DNA of 64,000 nucleotides from Climacteris rufus (lineage: Eukaryota > Chordata > Aves > Passeriformes > Climacteridae). The notes under the pieces are model-generated. The model saw only the letters and a program-made list of their open reading frames with translations. It had not been told where the DNA came from and searched no databases. The DNA lies in assembly GCA_013398175.1 (NCBI GenBank), contig VZRZ01004219.1:105948-169947 (forward strand), in the 5' to 3' direction. This document shows positions 63,461 through 64,000 of this stretch, in pieces. The stretch's first letter is position 1, and every line of letters starts with the position of its first letter. The translations under genes were made by a program, and so were the position numbers.

Positions 63461-63704
63461 TGGCCAGTGCCACAAAGTTTTCAACCCAGGCAGTGGAAGC
63501 AGCTTTTCGTGGTTCAAACAAACTGCTTTAAGGGCTTAATCCCAACGTCCTTGACAGCACTGAAAGGCTTTCTGCTCATTTTAATGGGCTTTGGATCAGC
63601 TCCTAAGTCTCAGCTTCACGTCCCAAGGATCCCATCCATCTAGCGCCTGAAAACCAGTGGAGGTCTTGCCTGGCTCCAACACCGCAATAACGAGGGATAT
63701 TTAT

Positions 63705-63711
63705 TGAGTCA
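63705..63711. promoter_or_regulatory. AP-1-type site (TGAGTCA)
   Basis: A perfect TGAGTCA followed by TGCA, so it also resembles a Maf/ARE-type element. It lies at the exact left shoulder of the CpG island. Confidence 0.35.
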
Positions 63712-63719
63712 TGCAGAAA

Positions 63720-64000
63720 AGTTGCGCTCCAAGAACGCGCCTCCGTTTCCTCCGGCCCCTGCTCCCCGGGCGGCGCGGCGGGCGCTTTCCCGGGGGTGCC
63801 GCGGGGAAGGGAGGCTGGCAGCCCTCCGGGAAGTCCGCCCCGCGTCCCCGGCCGGGCGGCACCCCCGAAAGGCCGGCGGGGCGTCCCGCGGGGGAGAGCT
63901 CCTTCGGGGCGGCGCGGGAGGGGCGGGCAGCGCCCCGCACTCGCCGTGCCCGTGTCACTAGAGGGGGCTGCGGCCGTGGGATCCCGCTAGGAACGCTCGG
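63720..64000. promoter_or_regulatory. CpG island (left part), likely promoter or first-exon region
   Basis: From about 63720 the sequence switches abruptly from AT-rich to very GC- and CpG-rich, with blocks such as gggcggcgcggcgggcgctt and gccccgcgtccccggccggg, and continues to the window edge. In birds such islands mark promoters. It lies 5' of all RFX4 exons seen, so it is a good candidate for the RFX4 promoter or a bidirectional promoter. Open frames across it on both strands are a consequence of few stop codons. No convincing first exon with a donor was seen within the visible part. Confidence 0.65.

Larger units (their letters stand above)
47924..63700 (-). other. RFX4 5' intron or upstream region, no recognised exon
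   Basis: This 15.8 kb should contain intron 5' of the first visible exon. The remembered start peptide of the brain isoform (MHCGLLEEP) was looked for on the minus strand and not found. Base composition is mixed: GC-richer patches at 49.8-50.4, 52.7-52.9 and 58.4-59.0 kb, and AT-rich sequence at 55.3-56.0 and 59.7-60.8 kb. Several long minus-strand open frames (49275-49805, 53816-54300, 56256-56458, 59355-59705) have no recognised family. A polypurine tract lies at 57009-57155. Confidence 0.7.

Noticed and set aside
63701..63990. Arg/Pro/Gly-rich frames on both strands at the right edge
   Set aside because: CpG-island composition removes stop codons on both strands. The start peptide of mammalian RFX4 isoforms was not matched.
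1..64000. CRISPR arrays, prokaryotic operons, tRNA or rRNA genes
   Set aside because: None seen. The window is vertebrate nuclear DNA, and the only regular arrays are micro- and minisatellites without spacer structure.

Overview
This is a vertebrate nuclear genome window, almost certainly from a bird. The bulk is AT-rich, intron-like DNA with CpG depletion. The coding sequence falls in short exons with GT-AG boundaries. The interspersed repeats are avian: a truncated CR1 LINE 3' end and a solo endogenous-retrovirus LTR of a type common in bird genomes.

The dominant feature is one gene on the minus strand, RFX4 (regulatory factor X4), which occupies at least 1-47923. Twelve coding exons could be placed to the base: 47837-47923, 41128-41188, 34982-35105, 23150-23211, 18248-18461, 17324-17401, 15323-15486, 12858-12958, 11003-11061, 9296-9440, 6091-6185 and 4511-4628. 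Together they are 1308 nt, about 436 codons. All phases are compatible and all introns are GT-AG, and no frameshift or internal stop was seen. They encode roughly residues 15-451 of the 735-residue brain isoform of human RFX4 as I remember it: the N-terminal linker, the whole winged-helix DNA-binding domain, the B and C domains and most of the dimerisation domain. The C-terminal ~284 codons lie off the left edge. The first coding exon (the one starting MHCGLLEEP in the mammalian brain isoform) was not found and probably lies off the right edge.

Region by region: 1-4510 is 3'-side intron. 4.5-18.5 kb is the exon-dense part, with nine exons. 18.5-41 kb holds three exons (DNA-binding domain) separated by long introns, which contain the CR1 fragment, an ATAG/AT microsatellite and the solo LTR. 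41-48 kb holds the two N-terminal exons. Between them lies a GC-rich island (about 42.16-42.79 kb) with an eight-copy 16-bp minisatellite and, about 70 bp beyond it, a near-perfect SOX-POU composite motif next to a TAATTA homeodomain core. 48-63.7 kb has no recognised exon but holds several unusually long minus-strand open frames and candidate conserved non-coding stretches. 63.7-64 kb is the start of a strong CpG island, the best candidate in the window for a nearby promoter.

The items most worth a second look are: the SOX-POU element in the intronic GC island; the ambiguous 4-nt-offset splice sites at the 6.1/4.6 kb exon junction; a possible alternative first exon at 33.0 kb whose donor phase fits the second DNA-binding-domain exon; and unassigned exon-like open frames at 49-57 kb on the same strand as RFX4.
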